A DNA stretch of 64,000 nucleotides. Origin: Olivibacter oleidegradans (lineage in GTDB: Bacteria; Bacteroidota; Bacteroidia; Sphingobacteriales; Sphingobacteriaceae). The stretch is from assembly GCF_042432805.1 (NCBI RefSeq), contig NZ_JBHLWO010000001.1:558001-622000 (forward strand). Reading direction: 5' to 3'. The notes beneath the pieces are model-generated. The model searched no databases. It was not told the origin of the DNA and saw only the letters and a program-made list of their open reading frames with translations. Position 1 is the first letter of the stretch, and each line of letters starts with the position of its first letter. Of the stretch, positions 19,598 to 28,809 are shown in pieces. Made by a program: the position numbers and the translations under genes.

Positions 19598-20066
19598 GAT
19601 TTCGCCTTTAAAAAAGGAACATTTTTATTAATCAACTTTTTTGTCGCTTTGGCTTGATCCAAACCGACACAAAGATCAAGGCAGTGTAGGCTACCTTGCA
19701 CCTGATGACAAAGCATCACTGGCGCGTATTGGAGCCGTTTCACTTCCTCAATCCGCTTGGATACTGCAATATGAACAGACGTGCAAATGCTTTACTGCTC
19801 GTTGCTTCGGTATCCTCCAAGGCCGTTTATCCGACACTCGGGGCCCTATGGCTGCCCGCAAAAGCTCTTCGTTCAGCTGAATATCGCCTAGGAAGTTTGC
19901 GGCTTGCAGGTTGAAGCACTACCATCGTAGCAAAGTTCCAAGCGATGAGTCTTTGGTTACTTTCTGCGGAAGAAAGTGACAAAAAAATGTTCCTTTAATA
20001 TAAACACCTTCATCTATATACTAAAACGAAACCGACCAATGGGAGTTCACCGAAGGTAATCCCTGC
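19598..20066 (+). repeat. Dispersed intergenic repeat, copy A (core in forward orientation)
   Basis: Core 19672-19980 matches the reverse complement of the core of copy B (26515-26829) at roughly 85-90% by eye. Outer flanks (19596-19612; 19997-20066) match those of copy B in the same, not reversed, orientation. The core is bounded by a 14-bp perfect inverted repeat AAAGGAACATTTTT (19613-19626) / AAAAATGTTCCTTT (19983-19996). It sits in the divergent gap between the DUF5695 gene and the GNAT gene. A 79-codon frame (19641-19880) exists, but its substitutions against copy B are not synonymous-biased and the end is not conserved, so I treat the element as non-coding. Confidence 0.85.
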
Positions 20067-20173
20067 CCTACTTTTAGACTGTTTGGACATCAATTACTGG
20101 ACTATTCAGTTTCTAAAAATTGGACTACATAAACAAAACCACTAATATATACCTTCGTATAAAAAGTAACATC

Positions 20174-20689
20174 ATGTTTTCAATACAAACTCCCTTAGAA
20201 AATGAACGCGCATTGTTAGTTCCTTTAGTAGAAGCCGATTTTGATGATTTATATACCATCGCTTCGGATAAAAAGGTATGGGAACAACATCCCAATAAAG
20301 ATAGGTGGCAAGAAACTATTTTCCGTACATTTTTTGAAGGCGCTATGCAAAGTAAGGGAGCCTTTAAAATTATAGATAAGGAAACAGACCTCGTAGCAGG
20401 CAGTACTCGTTTTTATTCCTATAACGAAGAAGATAATAGCATTCAGATCGGTTACACTTTCCTCGCTACCCAATTTTGGGGTACAGGCTTAAATCCCGCG
20501 GTGAAAAAATTGATGCTCGCTTATGCTTTTCAATTTGTGAACCGGGTGTACTTTCAAGTTGGCGCAGGTAATCTTCGTTCACAGATAGCCGTCAGCAGGC
20601 TCGGCGCTACGAAAATCGCCGAGCAAGAAGTAGCTTATTTTGGAGAGCAACCGAAGCTAAACTTCGTATATGAATTGAAAAAGCAGTGA
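20174..20689 (+). CDS. GNAT-family N-acetyltransferase (RimJ/RimL-like)
   Basis: About 171 aa from the ATG at 20174 (MFSIQTPLENERALLVPL); an in-frame ATG at 20120 would add 18 residues unlike the family and is rejected. The pattern NERALLVPLVEADFDDLYTIAS, IQIGYTFLATQFWGTGLNPAVKKLMLAYAF and RVYFQVGAGNLRSQIAVSRLGATKIAEQ is that of Acetyltransf_3 proteins, which acetylate amines such as protein N-termini or small molecules using acetyl-CoA. The RxxGxG/A-type CoA loop corresponds to FWGTGLN. The substrate is unknown. It lies directly after repeat copy A and is convergent with the S9 peptidase gene. Confidence 0.85.
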   Translation: MFSIQTPLENERALLVPLVEADFDDLYTIASDKKVWEQHPNKDRWQETIFRTFFEGAMQSKGAFKIIDKETDLVAGSTRFYSYNEEDNSIQIGYTFLATQFWGTGLNPAVKKLMLAYAFQFVNRVYFQVGAGNLRSQIAVSRLGATKIAEQEVAYFGEQPKLNFVYELKKQ

Positions 20690-20724
20690 GACGCTTCGTC
20701 ACTCATCATCGTTACTAAATTGTC

Positions 20725-22974
20725 TTACCACGCCGGTGGTTCTACCCCAAGCAAATGCTTTACAAAATAATCTCTTCTTTTATGTTCTCCAAAATCGCCA
20801 CCGGAGGAATGTCCCATTCCCGGCACCATTAAAAAGTCAAAGTTCTTGTTAGCTTTAATTAAGGCGTTTACTACCTGAAGAGTAGAAGAGGGATCAACAT
20901 TATCATCCAATTCGCCCACAATCAGCATTAACTTTCCCTGAAGGCGATAGGCATTTTCGACATTGGATGATTCGGCATAGTGCGGACCAATGGGATATCC
21001 CATCCATTGCTCATTCCACCACATTTTATCCATTCGGTTGTCGTGACAGCCACAGGAGGATACCGCGACCTTATAGAATTCAGGATGAAAAAGCAAGGCT
21101 CCTGCGGAACTTTGTCCACCTGCGGAGGTACCATAAACCCCCACTCGGCTTAAATCTAAGTATGGATATTTTTTAGCGGCTGCCCGCATCCAAGCAATAC
21201 GATCCGGAAACCCCGCGTCCTTCAAATTCTTCCAACAAACGTCATGAAAGGCCTTTGACCGATTGGACGTTCCCATGCCATCTATTTGTACGACAATAAA
21301 GCCCAATTCCGCAAGCTCTTGCGCACCGTAGGGAACAAGGGTCTGAAAACTTTTTGGTACAAAGGAACTGTGGGGACCGGCATAAATATATTCTATTACC
21401 GGATACCGTTTATCAGGGTCAAAATTAGTTGGACGAACAATGATGCCCCATATATCTGTTTCGCCATCGCGCCCTTTTGATGTAAAAACCTCCGGCATTT
21501 TCCATCCAGTAGCTATTAATGGGCGGATATCAGCTCTTTCCAAATCCATCAGTACTTTTCCGGTAACCGCATCTCTTATACAAGTAACAGGAGCTAAATC
21601 AACCCGCGAATACTGGTCAACAAGCAGGTTATGATCCGGTGAAAAACTTGCATCATGATTAGCATTTTCATTCGTTAACGCCTTTAATTCTGTTCCATCA
21701 AAATTGATGCGATAATACTGAATAAGATAAGGATCTTGTCCTTTTTCCCGACCACTAGCGGCAAAAATGATTTGTCGCGTTTTTTCATCGACATGAACGA
21801 CTTTCCGAACCACCCATTCACCTTTTGTAATTTGATTTTTGATCTTCCCGGATAAACCATCATAGAGGTACAGATGATTCCAACCATCGCGTTCAGAAGT
21901 CCAAATAATTTCCTTTCCATCCGCCACATCATAACGATATTTCTTTCCGCTATAATCAATAAAAGTTTTACTCTGTTCATTCACCAACACTCTTGCTACG
22001 CCGGTCTGAGCATCCATTTCAATTATTTGATAACGCTGATGGCCGCGTTGGTTGTATTCAACAGTAAACGAACGGCTATCTTTACGCCATGCAGGAAAAG
22101 ATAAATCGTATTGGTTTTCAACCAAACTTGCGGGCATTGCCATTACTTTTTTTTCCTCGACGATGAACAACGTTGGCGTACGCTGTGGTAATGCATCGCC
22201 AGGTTTTAGGTAATCGCGCGTTTGTAACTTAGGTTGTAGCTGCTCGTCAGGAGACGACTCAATTAAATAAAGCGTATGATCTTCGTTCTTCCTGACCTTC
22301 ATGGCTGCCAACTTTTTGCTGTCGGGCGACCAAGCCATCCAAGCATCGTAGTATTCCCCGGCAGAACCATCGAAGCTCAACTGAACTTCCTTATCGTTGC
22401 CTTTCCTTCTTTGAATATACACATTATAGTTTTTTATATAGGCTACCCATTGGCTGTCCGGTGAAAAGGTCTTACGATCCTGTGTACCTTTAAATCGCTT
22501 TCCCCAGTATCCTCTCCCGTTCTGTAAGCGTGCTGTAAATTCTTTATTTTCTTCCACTTTTCCCGAAGATAAATCTAAATCCCAGCCCTTTTCATAAGCG
22601 GCAAAAGTTAATCGCTTCCGCTCTATCGAATAACTAAACTGCGTCAAGGGCAAATTTTCCGCATCGACCTGTACGCCGCTTGAAGCTGATAGCTGTTGCG
22701 CTAGTTGCTGATGATCGAATGCAGGTCTCTTTTTCTGCTGACTGCAATCAGCTATCACAAACTGCTTACCTTTTTCTGTTGTTACACAATAGAAAGCTTG
22801 GTGTGTTGAATCTATCCATATTGGATTGGAAGTTAAGCCAGGTGTTTTACCTTTTATTAATTCTCGTAAATTATTGGCTCGATTGTAATCTTCTTTCGTA
22901 CCCTGGGCTAACACATTCGATCCGCTAAGCGCGACTGTTAAAAATACGATCAAGCTTAGTATACTTCTGTTCAT
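20725..22974 (-). CDS. S9 family prolyl oligopeptidase (DPP IV-like)
   Basis: 749 aa with a signal peptide (ILSLIVFLTVALSGSNVLAQ). The N-terminal two thirds form a DPP IV-type beta-propeller (FSPDSQWVAYIKNYNVYIQ, WTSERDGWNHLYLYD). The C-terminal alpha/beta hydrolase carries the triad Ser617 in GTSAGG, an Asp near 690-691 in GELDDNVDP and His722 in GMGHSSGG. Enzymes of this family remove dipeptides or cleave after proline in the periplasm. The APC permease and DUF885 peptidase genes lie upstream on the same strand (gap 30 nt), forming a peptide and amino-acid scavenging operon in the order DUF885, permease, S9. Confidence 0.92.
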   Translation of the reverse strand: MNRSILSLIVFLTVALSGSNVLAQGTKEDYNRANNLRELIKGKTPGLTSNPIWIDSTHQAFYCVTTEKGKQFVIADCSQQKKRPAFDHQQLAQQLSASSGVQVDAENLPLTQFSYSIERKRLTFAAYEKGWDLDLSSGKVEENKEFTARLQNGRGYWGKRFKGTQDRKTFSPDSQWVAYIKNYNVYIQRRKGNDKEVQLSFDGSAGEYYDAWMAWSPDSKKLAAMKVRKNEDHTLYLIESSPDEQLQPKLQTRDYLKPGDALPQRTPTLFIVEEKKVMAMPASLVENQYDLSFPAWRKDSRSFTVEYNQRGHQRYQIIEMDAQTGVARVLVNEQSKTFIDYSGKKYRYDVADGKEIIWTSERDGWNHLYLYDGLSGKIKNQITKGEWVVRKVVHVDEKTRQIIFAASGREKGQDPYLIQYYRINFDGTELKALTNENANHDASFSPDHNLLVDQYSRVDLAPVTCIRDAVTGKVLMDLERADIRPLIATGWKMPEVFTSKGRDGETDIWGIIVRPTNFDPDKRYPVIEYIYAGPHSSFVPKSFQTLVPYGAQELAELGFIVVQIDGMGTSNRSKAFHDVCWKNLKDAGFPDRIAWMRAAAKKYPYLDLSRVGVYGTSAGGQSSAGALLFHPEFYKVAVSSCGCHDNRMDKMWWNEQWMGYPIGPHYAESSNVENAYRLQGKLMLIVGELDDNVDPSSTLQVVNALIKANKNFDFLMVPGMGHSSGGDFGEHKRRDYFVKHLLGVEPPAW

Positions 22975-23004
22975 ATGAATCCTTTCTTTATTCTAGAATG
23001 AGGC

Positions 23005-24432
23005 CTATTTTACAATTTGTTTCTTTGCTATCAGGTAGTAAACCGGAATTCCTGCTAAAGTGATGATCAAGCCGGGCCAAGTATATTGTGGTTTATAAAT
23101 AATCAATAAAATACAAAAACTTAAGCCCATTAAAACATAGATAATCGGCAAAACCGGATAACCGAAAGCTTTATAAGGTCGTGGTTGTTCGGGCCGTTTC
23201 TTTCGTAAAATGAATATTCCGATTATGGTTAACATATAGAATAGTACCACAACAAAGGATATCATATCCAGGAGATCACCATAGCGACCGCTTAAACACC
23301 ATAACGACGCAATGATAGCCTGCAGCCATAATGCTACCTCGGGAACCGCCTGCTTATTTAGGGTACCTACCTTCTTAAAAAACGCGCCTTCTTTGGCCAT
23401 CGAATAATAGACACGGGCACCCGCCATAATCAGTCCGTTGTTACAACCGAAAGTAGACACCATGATCATCAACGCAATGATCATGGTTCCTGCATTCCCA
23501 AAGATTATATGAGAAGCGGTGACCGCAACGCGGTCCTTTTCGGAAGCGGCCATCTCCGGAAGGGTCAAAACTCCCGTATACATTAAATTGGTGAGCATAT
23601 ATAACAAGGTAACCAGTATGGTTCCCAGCGCTAAACTAAGGCCCACATTTCGTTGCGGATTTTTAACTTCGCCGGCAATGAAGGCCACACTATGCCAAGA
23701 ATCACTACTGAAAATAGATCCGACCATGGCAGCAGCTATAGCACCGAAGGCAGCTATGCTTGTGTATGTTTCTATCGAGCCATCTATATTTAATCGCTGC
23801 AAGTTCCACGTTGAACCGCTTAACCAATTTGTTTGCCATACGTCTGACTTAAGGGCTAATAAGCCAAAAATAATTAAAAGCGCCAGTGACAGTATTTTAG
23901 CTAGCGTTATAATCGTTTGTACCCATTTAGCATTGCTTACACCGCGCGTATTAATATAAGTCAACAAGAAAATAATCACAATACTGAGAAGTTGAGCCGG
24001 CGAAATTTGGAGGATGCCAAAATTCGCGATCACCAAATCTTCACTGAATTGAGGTAGAAGATAAGCGGTAAACTTTGCGAATGCCACTCCTACGGCCGCA
24101 ATGGTAGCCGTTTGGATAACTGTAAAAAAACTCCATCCATATAAAAAACTAATCAGTGGATTATAAGCTTCCTTCAAGTATATATATTGGCCCCCCGCCT
24201 TGGGAAACATAGCACTCAGTTCTCCATAGCTCAAAGCTGCGGTAAGGGTCATAAAACCTGTGATAAACCAAACAAACATCAACCAACCGGCGCTACCGGT
24301 CTGACGGGTAATATCGGCACTGACAATAAAGATACCGGAACCAATCATGCTGCCTGCAACAAGCATCGTGGCATCAATGAGCCGTAAAGAAGGTTTAAAG
24401 CCCGTTTGATGCATTTCTTTTTCTGTTGTCAT
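23005..24432 (-). CDS. APC-family amino acid permease
   Basis: About 475 aa from the ATG at 24432 (MTTEKEMHQTGF...). An upstream in-frame ATG at 24471 would overlap the preceding gene by 14 nt, and one at 24414 is also possible. Twelve predicted helices; the first contains the APC signature GSMIGSGIFIVSADI, followed by ALSYGELSAMFPKAGGQYIYLKEAYNP, typical of the LAT/serine-threonine exchanger-like group. It likely imports or exchanges amino acids released by the two flanking peptidases (inference from operon). The substrate cannot be stated. Confidence 0.88.
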   Translation of the reverse strand: MTTEKEMHQTGFKPSLRLIDATMLVAGSMIGSGIFIVSADITRQTGSAGWLMFVWFITGFMTLTAALSYGELSAMFPKAGGQYIYLKEAYNPLISFLYGWSFFTVIQTATIAAVGVAFAKFTAYLLPQFSEDLVIANFGILQISPAQLLSIVIIFLLTYINTRGVSNAKWVQTIITLAKILSLALLIIFGLLALKSDVWQTNWLSGSTWNLQRLNIDGSIETYTSIAAFGAIAAAMVGSIFSSDSWHSVAFIAGEVKNPQRNVGLSLALGTILVTLLYMLTNLMYTGVLTLPEMAASEKDRVAVTASHIIFGNAGTMIIALMIMVSTFGCNNGLIMAGARVYYSMAKEGAFFKKVGTLNKQAVPEVALWLQAIIASLWCLSGRYGDLLDMISFVVVLFYMLTIIGIFILRKKRPEQPRPYKAFGYPVLPIIYVLMGLSFCILLIIYKPQYTWPGLIITLAGIPVYYLIAKKQIVK

Positions 24433-24457
24433 GCAGGGGGCGACAGTCAGTTTATCT

Positions 24458-26242
24458 TTACTTGAAATCATAGAATTTCCATTTTGTTTTGAAATCTTTA
24501 GACAATTTTTGATTGGTAAGAATTGCCCGCATCATCTCAATAGGCATCTGATTTTCCTGCATAAACGCATCATGAAATGCCTTCATCGTCATCTTTCCAC
24601 TGTCAACAAGTTCATGCTTTAAACCCATAATTTGGATTCCTCCAAGTAAATAGGCCGCCTGATAAAGAGGAGGATAACCACCTTGAAACGAACGCCTTAC
24701 TTCTCCTTCTGCGTTTGCACGTTCAAAGCCAACACGATTAACCAGAAAATCAATGCATTCCTGAGGGGACCACTTCCCGAGATGATAATTCAAAGAGAAA
24801 ATAATACGGGCACAACGGTGCATGCGCCAAAACAACATACCTATACGCTCCTCGGGAGTTTTAGCGAAGCCATTTTCATACAACAACAACTCCCAATATA
24901 AGGCCCACCCTTCTGTATAAAAAGGTGTTCTAAATTCTCTTCTATAAGGCTTATATCGACTATTCATAAAGTACTGCAAATGATGCCCCGGAATAAGTTC
25001 GTGCTGTACGGTACCTCGAGAGAAATAAGGATTATTGCCACGCATACTCATCATCTTATCTTCGTATGACATCCCAGACGTTGGATATGAGATACTAATT
25101 TCTCTTCCTCCTGTGAAAAAGGGATTCACTAACTGTCTTTGCGGTGTCATCATGATCATCCCCCAAGTTTCGTCAGCCAGCTCCGGCCAAGTAATCCAAT
25201 CCCGTTCCGTTATAAATGACTTGGCATCATTGTACAATTTTATAATCAGCTCCGGTTGTTGCCCTACCGGAACGTAACTATTCTTAACCTGTTCTTGTGC
25301 TTTTTTCCAATCGCTTCCAAAACCCATTTCCGCCGAAGCTTTCAATAGTTCTTTATCACACCAAGCAAACTCTTGATTTGCAATTTCAATAAGCTCTTGT
25401 GGACTGTAAGGTATATATTCGCGGCGTAGTAATTTATTCAACGCTGCCTCACCAACCGGATTCCCCTTGATACCACTTTGATCGGGTTTCTGCGTGGTCC
25501 TTAGTTCACCCAATGCAGCCAATCCTTCTGCGTATTTTCCTAATAATGAATCAAGCTGTTCGTAAGTCTGCGGCACCCACCAAGTAAACATGGGATCATA
25601 ATCATTATAAAACTTGAAAACATTCTGTAATCTTGCCTGTAAAGCAGATACGGCTCCACGTGCAAATTCAGCCTCTCTCTTGTCAATTTTAGTTTGTTTC
25701 GATAATTCCTCTAAGCGCGTTTCCAAGTATTTGGATAGCGCATGCAGTTCTCCGGCAATCTTTTCACCGTCCACTGAGCCACCCCTCAGCCTTACACGCT
25801 CTAAGTTATAAATGGAATCTGCGAAAGGAATAAAGGGTTTGATCGATTGATATTGAGCATCTTCCTCCTTTAGCTCCTCTTGATAACCCTCTATCTGATT
25901 TTTTAATAAGAGGTAATCTACCTGTCCATTAACTTGTAGCTTATCAAACTGAAATTTAGTCAGTTCATTTAAATACAGAATATTAATTTCATTCAGTCTT
26001 TTTCTTTGTTGGGGCGAGTTCAAAACCGGTTGATAGGAAAATCCGTTTGCAGCCCGCGGTGAATAAAAATCGAGGATCGTGTGCACATCTTGATTATATC
26101 GGATAATTATTGGAGCTATTTCGCTCGTCTGCTTATAGAAGTCGCTTGGTTGCGCATCCATTTTTTCCACCTGTACTAAGAATAAAAAAACAAACATCAT
26201 TTTTGAGAGCACCGTAATGGCCTTCGAGTTCGTATTGATCAT
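24458..26242 (-). CDS. DUF885 family predicted metallopeptidase, secreted
   Basis: 594 aa, N-terminal hydrophobic segment (AITVLSKMMFVFLFLVQ) as signal peptide. The family hallmark HELIPGHHLQ (HExxPGHH, candidate zinc ligands) is present, followed by FYTEGWALYWELL and the terminal IMGLKHELVDSG. DUF885 proteins are widespread, probably zinc-dependent peptidases; some act on short peptides. First gene of the DUF885-permease-S9 operon. Its start lies about 240 nt from repeat copy B, which occupies the divergent gap to the GMC oxidoreductase. Confidence 0.85.
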   Translation of the reverse strand: MINTNSKAITVLSKMMFVFLFLVQVEKMDAQPSDFYKQTSEIAPIIIRYNQDVHTILDFYSPRAANGFSYQPVLNSPQQRKRLNEINILYLNELTKFQFDKLQVNGQVDYLLLKNQIEGYQEELKEEDAQYQSIKPFIPFADSIYNLERVRLRGGSVDGEKIAGELHALSKYLETRLEELSKQTKIDKREAEFARGAVSALQARLQNVFKFYNDYDPMFTWWVPQTYEQLDSLLGKYAEGLAALGELRTTQKPDQSGIKGNPVGEAALNKLLRREYIPYSPQELIEIANQEFAWCDKELLKASAEMGFGSDWKKAQEQVKNSYVPVGQQPELIIKLYNDAKSFITERDWITWPELADETWGMIMMTPQRQLVNPFFTGGREISISYPTSGMSYEDKMMSMRGNNPYFSRGTVQHELIPGHHLQYFMNSRYKPYRREFRTPFYTEGWALYWELLLYENGFAKTPEERIGMLFWRMHRCARIIFSLNYHLGKWSPQECIDFLVNRVGFERANAEGEVRRSFQGGYPPLYQAAYLLGGIQIMGLKHELVDSGKMTMKAFHDAFMQENQMPIEMMRAILTNQKLSKDFKTKWKFYDFK

Positions 26243-26481
26243 TTCCTTTTGCTATTTATAAATTAATTTAGTGTACCCTCCTCAAGCCACTTAAATCGCT
26301 GATCAAGTATCACAAGTTATCGCCCTAAGCAAAATGGAGGTTTATTATTGTCAATTGTTAGCAAGAGCAAATATAATTTGATATGCATGTAATAGGCGAT
26401 CAAATATTAACCATTTATTACCTTATTTTAAAAGGAAATGTAATATAATAGTTAGCTTTCACATCCTTAGCCTTCATTCCA

Positions 26482-26945
26482 CCAAGGATTTTACTTTTAA
26501 AAAGGAACGTTTTTTTGTCACTTTTTTCCGCAAAAAGTAACCAAAAACTCATCGCTTGGAACTTTGCTACAAACGGTAGTGCATCAACGTGCAAACCGCA
26601 AATTTCCTAGGCGATATTTTAATAGAACGGAGGGTTTTTGCGGGCAGCCAACAAGGCCTCGGGTGTGGGGTAAAACGGCCTTGAAGGATACCGATGCAAC
26701 GAGCAGCAAAGCATTTGCACCTCTGTTTATGTTGCACTACCCAAGCGGATTGAGGAAGTGAAACGGCTCCAATACGCGCCAGTGATGCTTTGCCATCAGA
26801 TGCAAGGTAGCCTACACAGCCTTGATTTTGCTCAACTTTTATCAAGAAAAGTTGAATAAAGAAAACGTTCTTATAATATAAACACCTTCAGCTATATATT
26901 AAAAGCGAAACCAACCAACGGGAGTTTGCCGAAGGTAATCTCTGT
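26482..26945 (-). repeat. Dispersed intergenic repeat, copy B (core inverted relative to copy A)
   Basis: Same family as 19598-20066. Left flank (ACCA, GGATTT, then AAAAGGAACGTTTTT at 26501) and right flank (26874-26945, starting AATATAAACACCTTCA) match copy A in the plus orientation, but the core 26515-26829 matches only as reverse complement. The boundary inverted repeat is GAACGTTTT (26505-26513) / AAAACGTTC (26862-26870). Near the right boundary is a 9-bp hairpin TCAACTTTT / AAAAGTTGA (26832-26855). A 92-codon minus frame is present across the core but I consider it non-coding. A separate hairpin follows at 26972-26999 (GAAAC...GTTTC arms). Confidence 0.85.
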
Positions 26946-27080
26946 TCATTCCATGTAAAAAATTTGTAGCTGAAACTCTTTTTTTCGAAAAAGGGTTTCA
27001 TATAAAAAATTAAAACTCTATTTTCAACGATGCGAGCATCCGGCTTGCATGAGAAGACAATTTTAACCTGCAAATCAAAG

Positions 27081-28775
27081 ATGGAATATACATTTGATGC
27101 TATTGTCATTGGTTCCGGTATTAGCGGCGGCTGGGCAGCCAAAGAATTATGTGAAAGAGGGCTGAAAACATTGGTTATCGAGCGGGGCCGAATGGTAAAA
27201 CATGTCCGGGATTACCCCACTGCGATGCTTGATCCTTGGGATTTTCAACATGGCAATACAAAAACATGCACCATGATTGAAGAGAACCCGACCATCAGTA
27301 AACACTATGCATTTGATGAATCAACGAAACACTTCTATATACAGGATGCGCTGCATCCTTATATCCAAGAGAAACCTTTTGATTGGATTCGAGGTTACCA
27401 AGTGGGCGGTAAATCACTCTTGTGGGCAAGGCAAACCCAACGCTGGAGCGATTATGAGTTCGAAGCCCCAAAACGCGACGGATTTGCTGTTGATTGGCCT
27501 ATTCGTTATAACGACTTGGCTCCCTGGTATAGCCACGTAGAAAAATTTGTCGGTATTTCCGGTAATCGAGACGGGCTTCCCAACCTTCCTGACAGTGAAG
27601 TTCTACCCGCATTTGAAATGAATGCAGTTGAAAAATACATTAAAAGTAAAATCAATCGCCATTTTCCCGATAGACCGGTCATTATGGGAAGGTGCGCACA
27701 CGTGACGGCTCCGCAAACAGTACACACGGAGCAAGGGAGAACAAAATGTATGGCTCGCTCACTATGCCAACGAGGTTGCCCTTTTGGTGCCTATTTCAGC
27801 TCAAACGCTGCCACCTTACCTTGGGCGGAGAAAACCGGGAACCTCACCATTAAAACAGATACCGTCGTACATTCCATCCTGTATGATGAGAAAGCAGGAA
27901 AGGCCGTTGGTGTAAAAGCGATTGAAAGTGACACGAAACGGGAACATCTATACAAAGCCCGTATTATATTTGTAAATGGCGCAACTTTAAATAGCAATTT
28001 AATTTTATTGAACTCAAAATCGAGTAAATTTCCGAATGGTCTTGGCAATCTGAATGGCTTAATGGGAACGCACATTGCCTTTCATAACTATCGTGGAAGG
28101 ATAACGGCCTCTATAGACGGTTTTGAAGATCAATATTATTTTGGTCGCAGGCCCACCCAAGTATTTATGCCCTCTTTTAGAAATGTGTATAAACAGGAAA
28201 CCGACTTTTTGCGCGGTTATATGGTGGCCTTCAGTGCAAGTAGAGAAGGGTGGTCCAAGCGGGCAGATGGTATCGGCTCCACTTTCAAAGAGGCGCTTAC
28301 GGAGGCTGGAAAATGGGTAGTTTCCATGATGATGCAAGGAGAAACGGTACCTATCAAAGAAAACCATGTACGATTAAGCAACGATAAATCGGATCAATGG
28401 GGAGTGCCTTTATTAATAACATCTATCGCCTACACGGAAAACGATGATAAACAGCTTCGGGATTTCTTTCAAGAGGGAGTAAAAATGCTTGAAACCGCTG
28501 GCTGTCAAGACATTGTTACAGTTGATCAACATGCTATTGGTTATAGAAATCCAGGGCTTGAAGTTCACGACATGGGAGGTGTGCGCATGGGAAACGACCC
28601 GGATACATCCCTTTTAAATAAATGGAACCAACTGCATCATTGCAAAAATGTATTTGTTACAGATGGGGCCTGTATGACTTCAACCGGTAACCAGAATCCA
28701 TCACTCACTTTTATGGCCTTGACAGCGAGAGCTGCTAATTACGCCGTGGATGAAATAAAAAGAGGCAACTTGTAA
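27081..28775 (+). CDS. GMC-family FAD-dependent oxidoreductase
   Basis: About 564 aa from the ATG at 27081 (MEYTFDAIVIGSGISGG); the ATG at 27030 adds residues before the Rossmann strand without a signal and is rejected. The N-terminal FAD motif is GSGISGGWAAKELCERG...IERG, and the C-terminal GMC block is HDMGGVRMGNDPDTS then TDGACMTSTGNQNPSLTFMALTARAA, with the His/Asn pair expected for alcohol oxidation. Cys-rich SLCQRGCPFGAYFS recalls the sugar/gluconate dehydrogenase group. That group usually has a small subunit-3 gene beside it; none is present here. It probably oxidises a sugar, polyol or inositol-like alcohol. Confidence 0.88.
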   Translation: MEYTFDAIVIGSGISGGWAAKELCERGLKTLVIERGRMVKHVRDYPTAMLDPWDFQHGNTKTCTMIEENPTISKHYAFDESTKHFYIQDALHPYIQEKPFDWIRGYQVGGKSLLWARQTQRWSDYEFEAPKRDGFAVDWPIRYNDLAPWYSHVEKFVGISGNRDGLPNLPDSEVLPAFEMNAVEKYIKSKINRHFPDRPVIMGRCAHVTAPQTVHTEQGRTKCMARSLCQRGCPFGAYFSSNAATLPWAEKTGNLTIKTDTVVHSILYDEKAGKAVGVKAIESDTKREHLYKARIIFVNGATLNSNLILLNSKSSKFPNGLGNLNGLMGTHIAFHNYRGRITASIDGFEDQYYFGRRPTQVFMPSFRNVYKQETDFLRGYMVAFSASREGWSKRADGIGSTFKEALTEAGKWVVSMMMQGETVPIKENHVRLSNDKSDQWGVPLLITSIAYTENDDKQLRDFFQEGVKMLETAGCQDIVTVDQHAIGYRNPGLEVHDMGGVRMGNDPDTSLLNKWNQLHHCKNVFVTDGACMTSTGNQNPSLTFMALTARAANYAVDEIKRGNL

Positions 28776-28788
28776 ATTAAGTTGCCTC
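28762..28788. terminator. Bidirectional terminator overlapping the GMC stop codon
   Basis: 10-bp perfect stem GAGGCAACTT / AAGTTGCCTC with a 7-nt loop that includes the TAA stop. On the minus strand it is followed by TTTTTATTT, so it is a strong end for the arabinan operon arriving from the right. Confidence 0.8.
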
Positions 28789-28809
28789 GCTTGCGATTCC
28801 ATTTAATAT

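Noticed and set aside
19641..19880. 79-codon frame across repeat copy A (similar 92-codon frame in copy B)
   Set aside because: The frame is similar in both copies only because the DNA is similar; differences change amino acids freely, the two ends differ, and no start signals are seen. Treated as non-coding.
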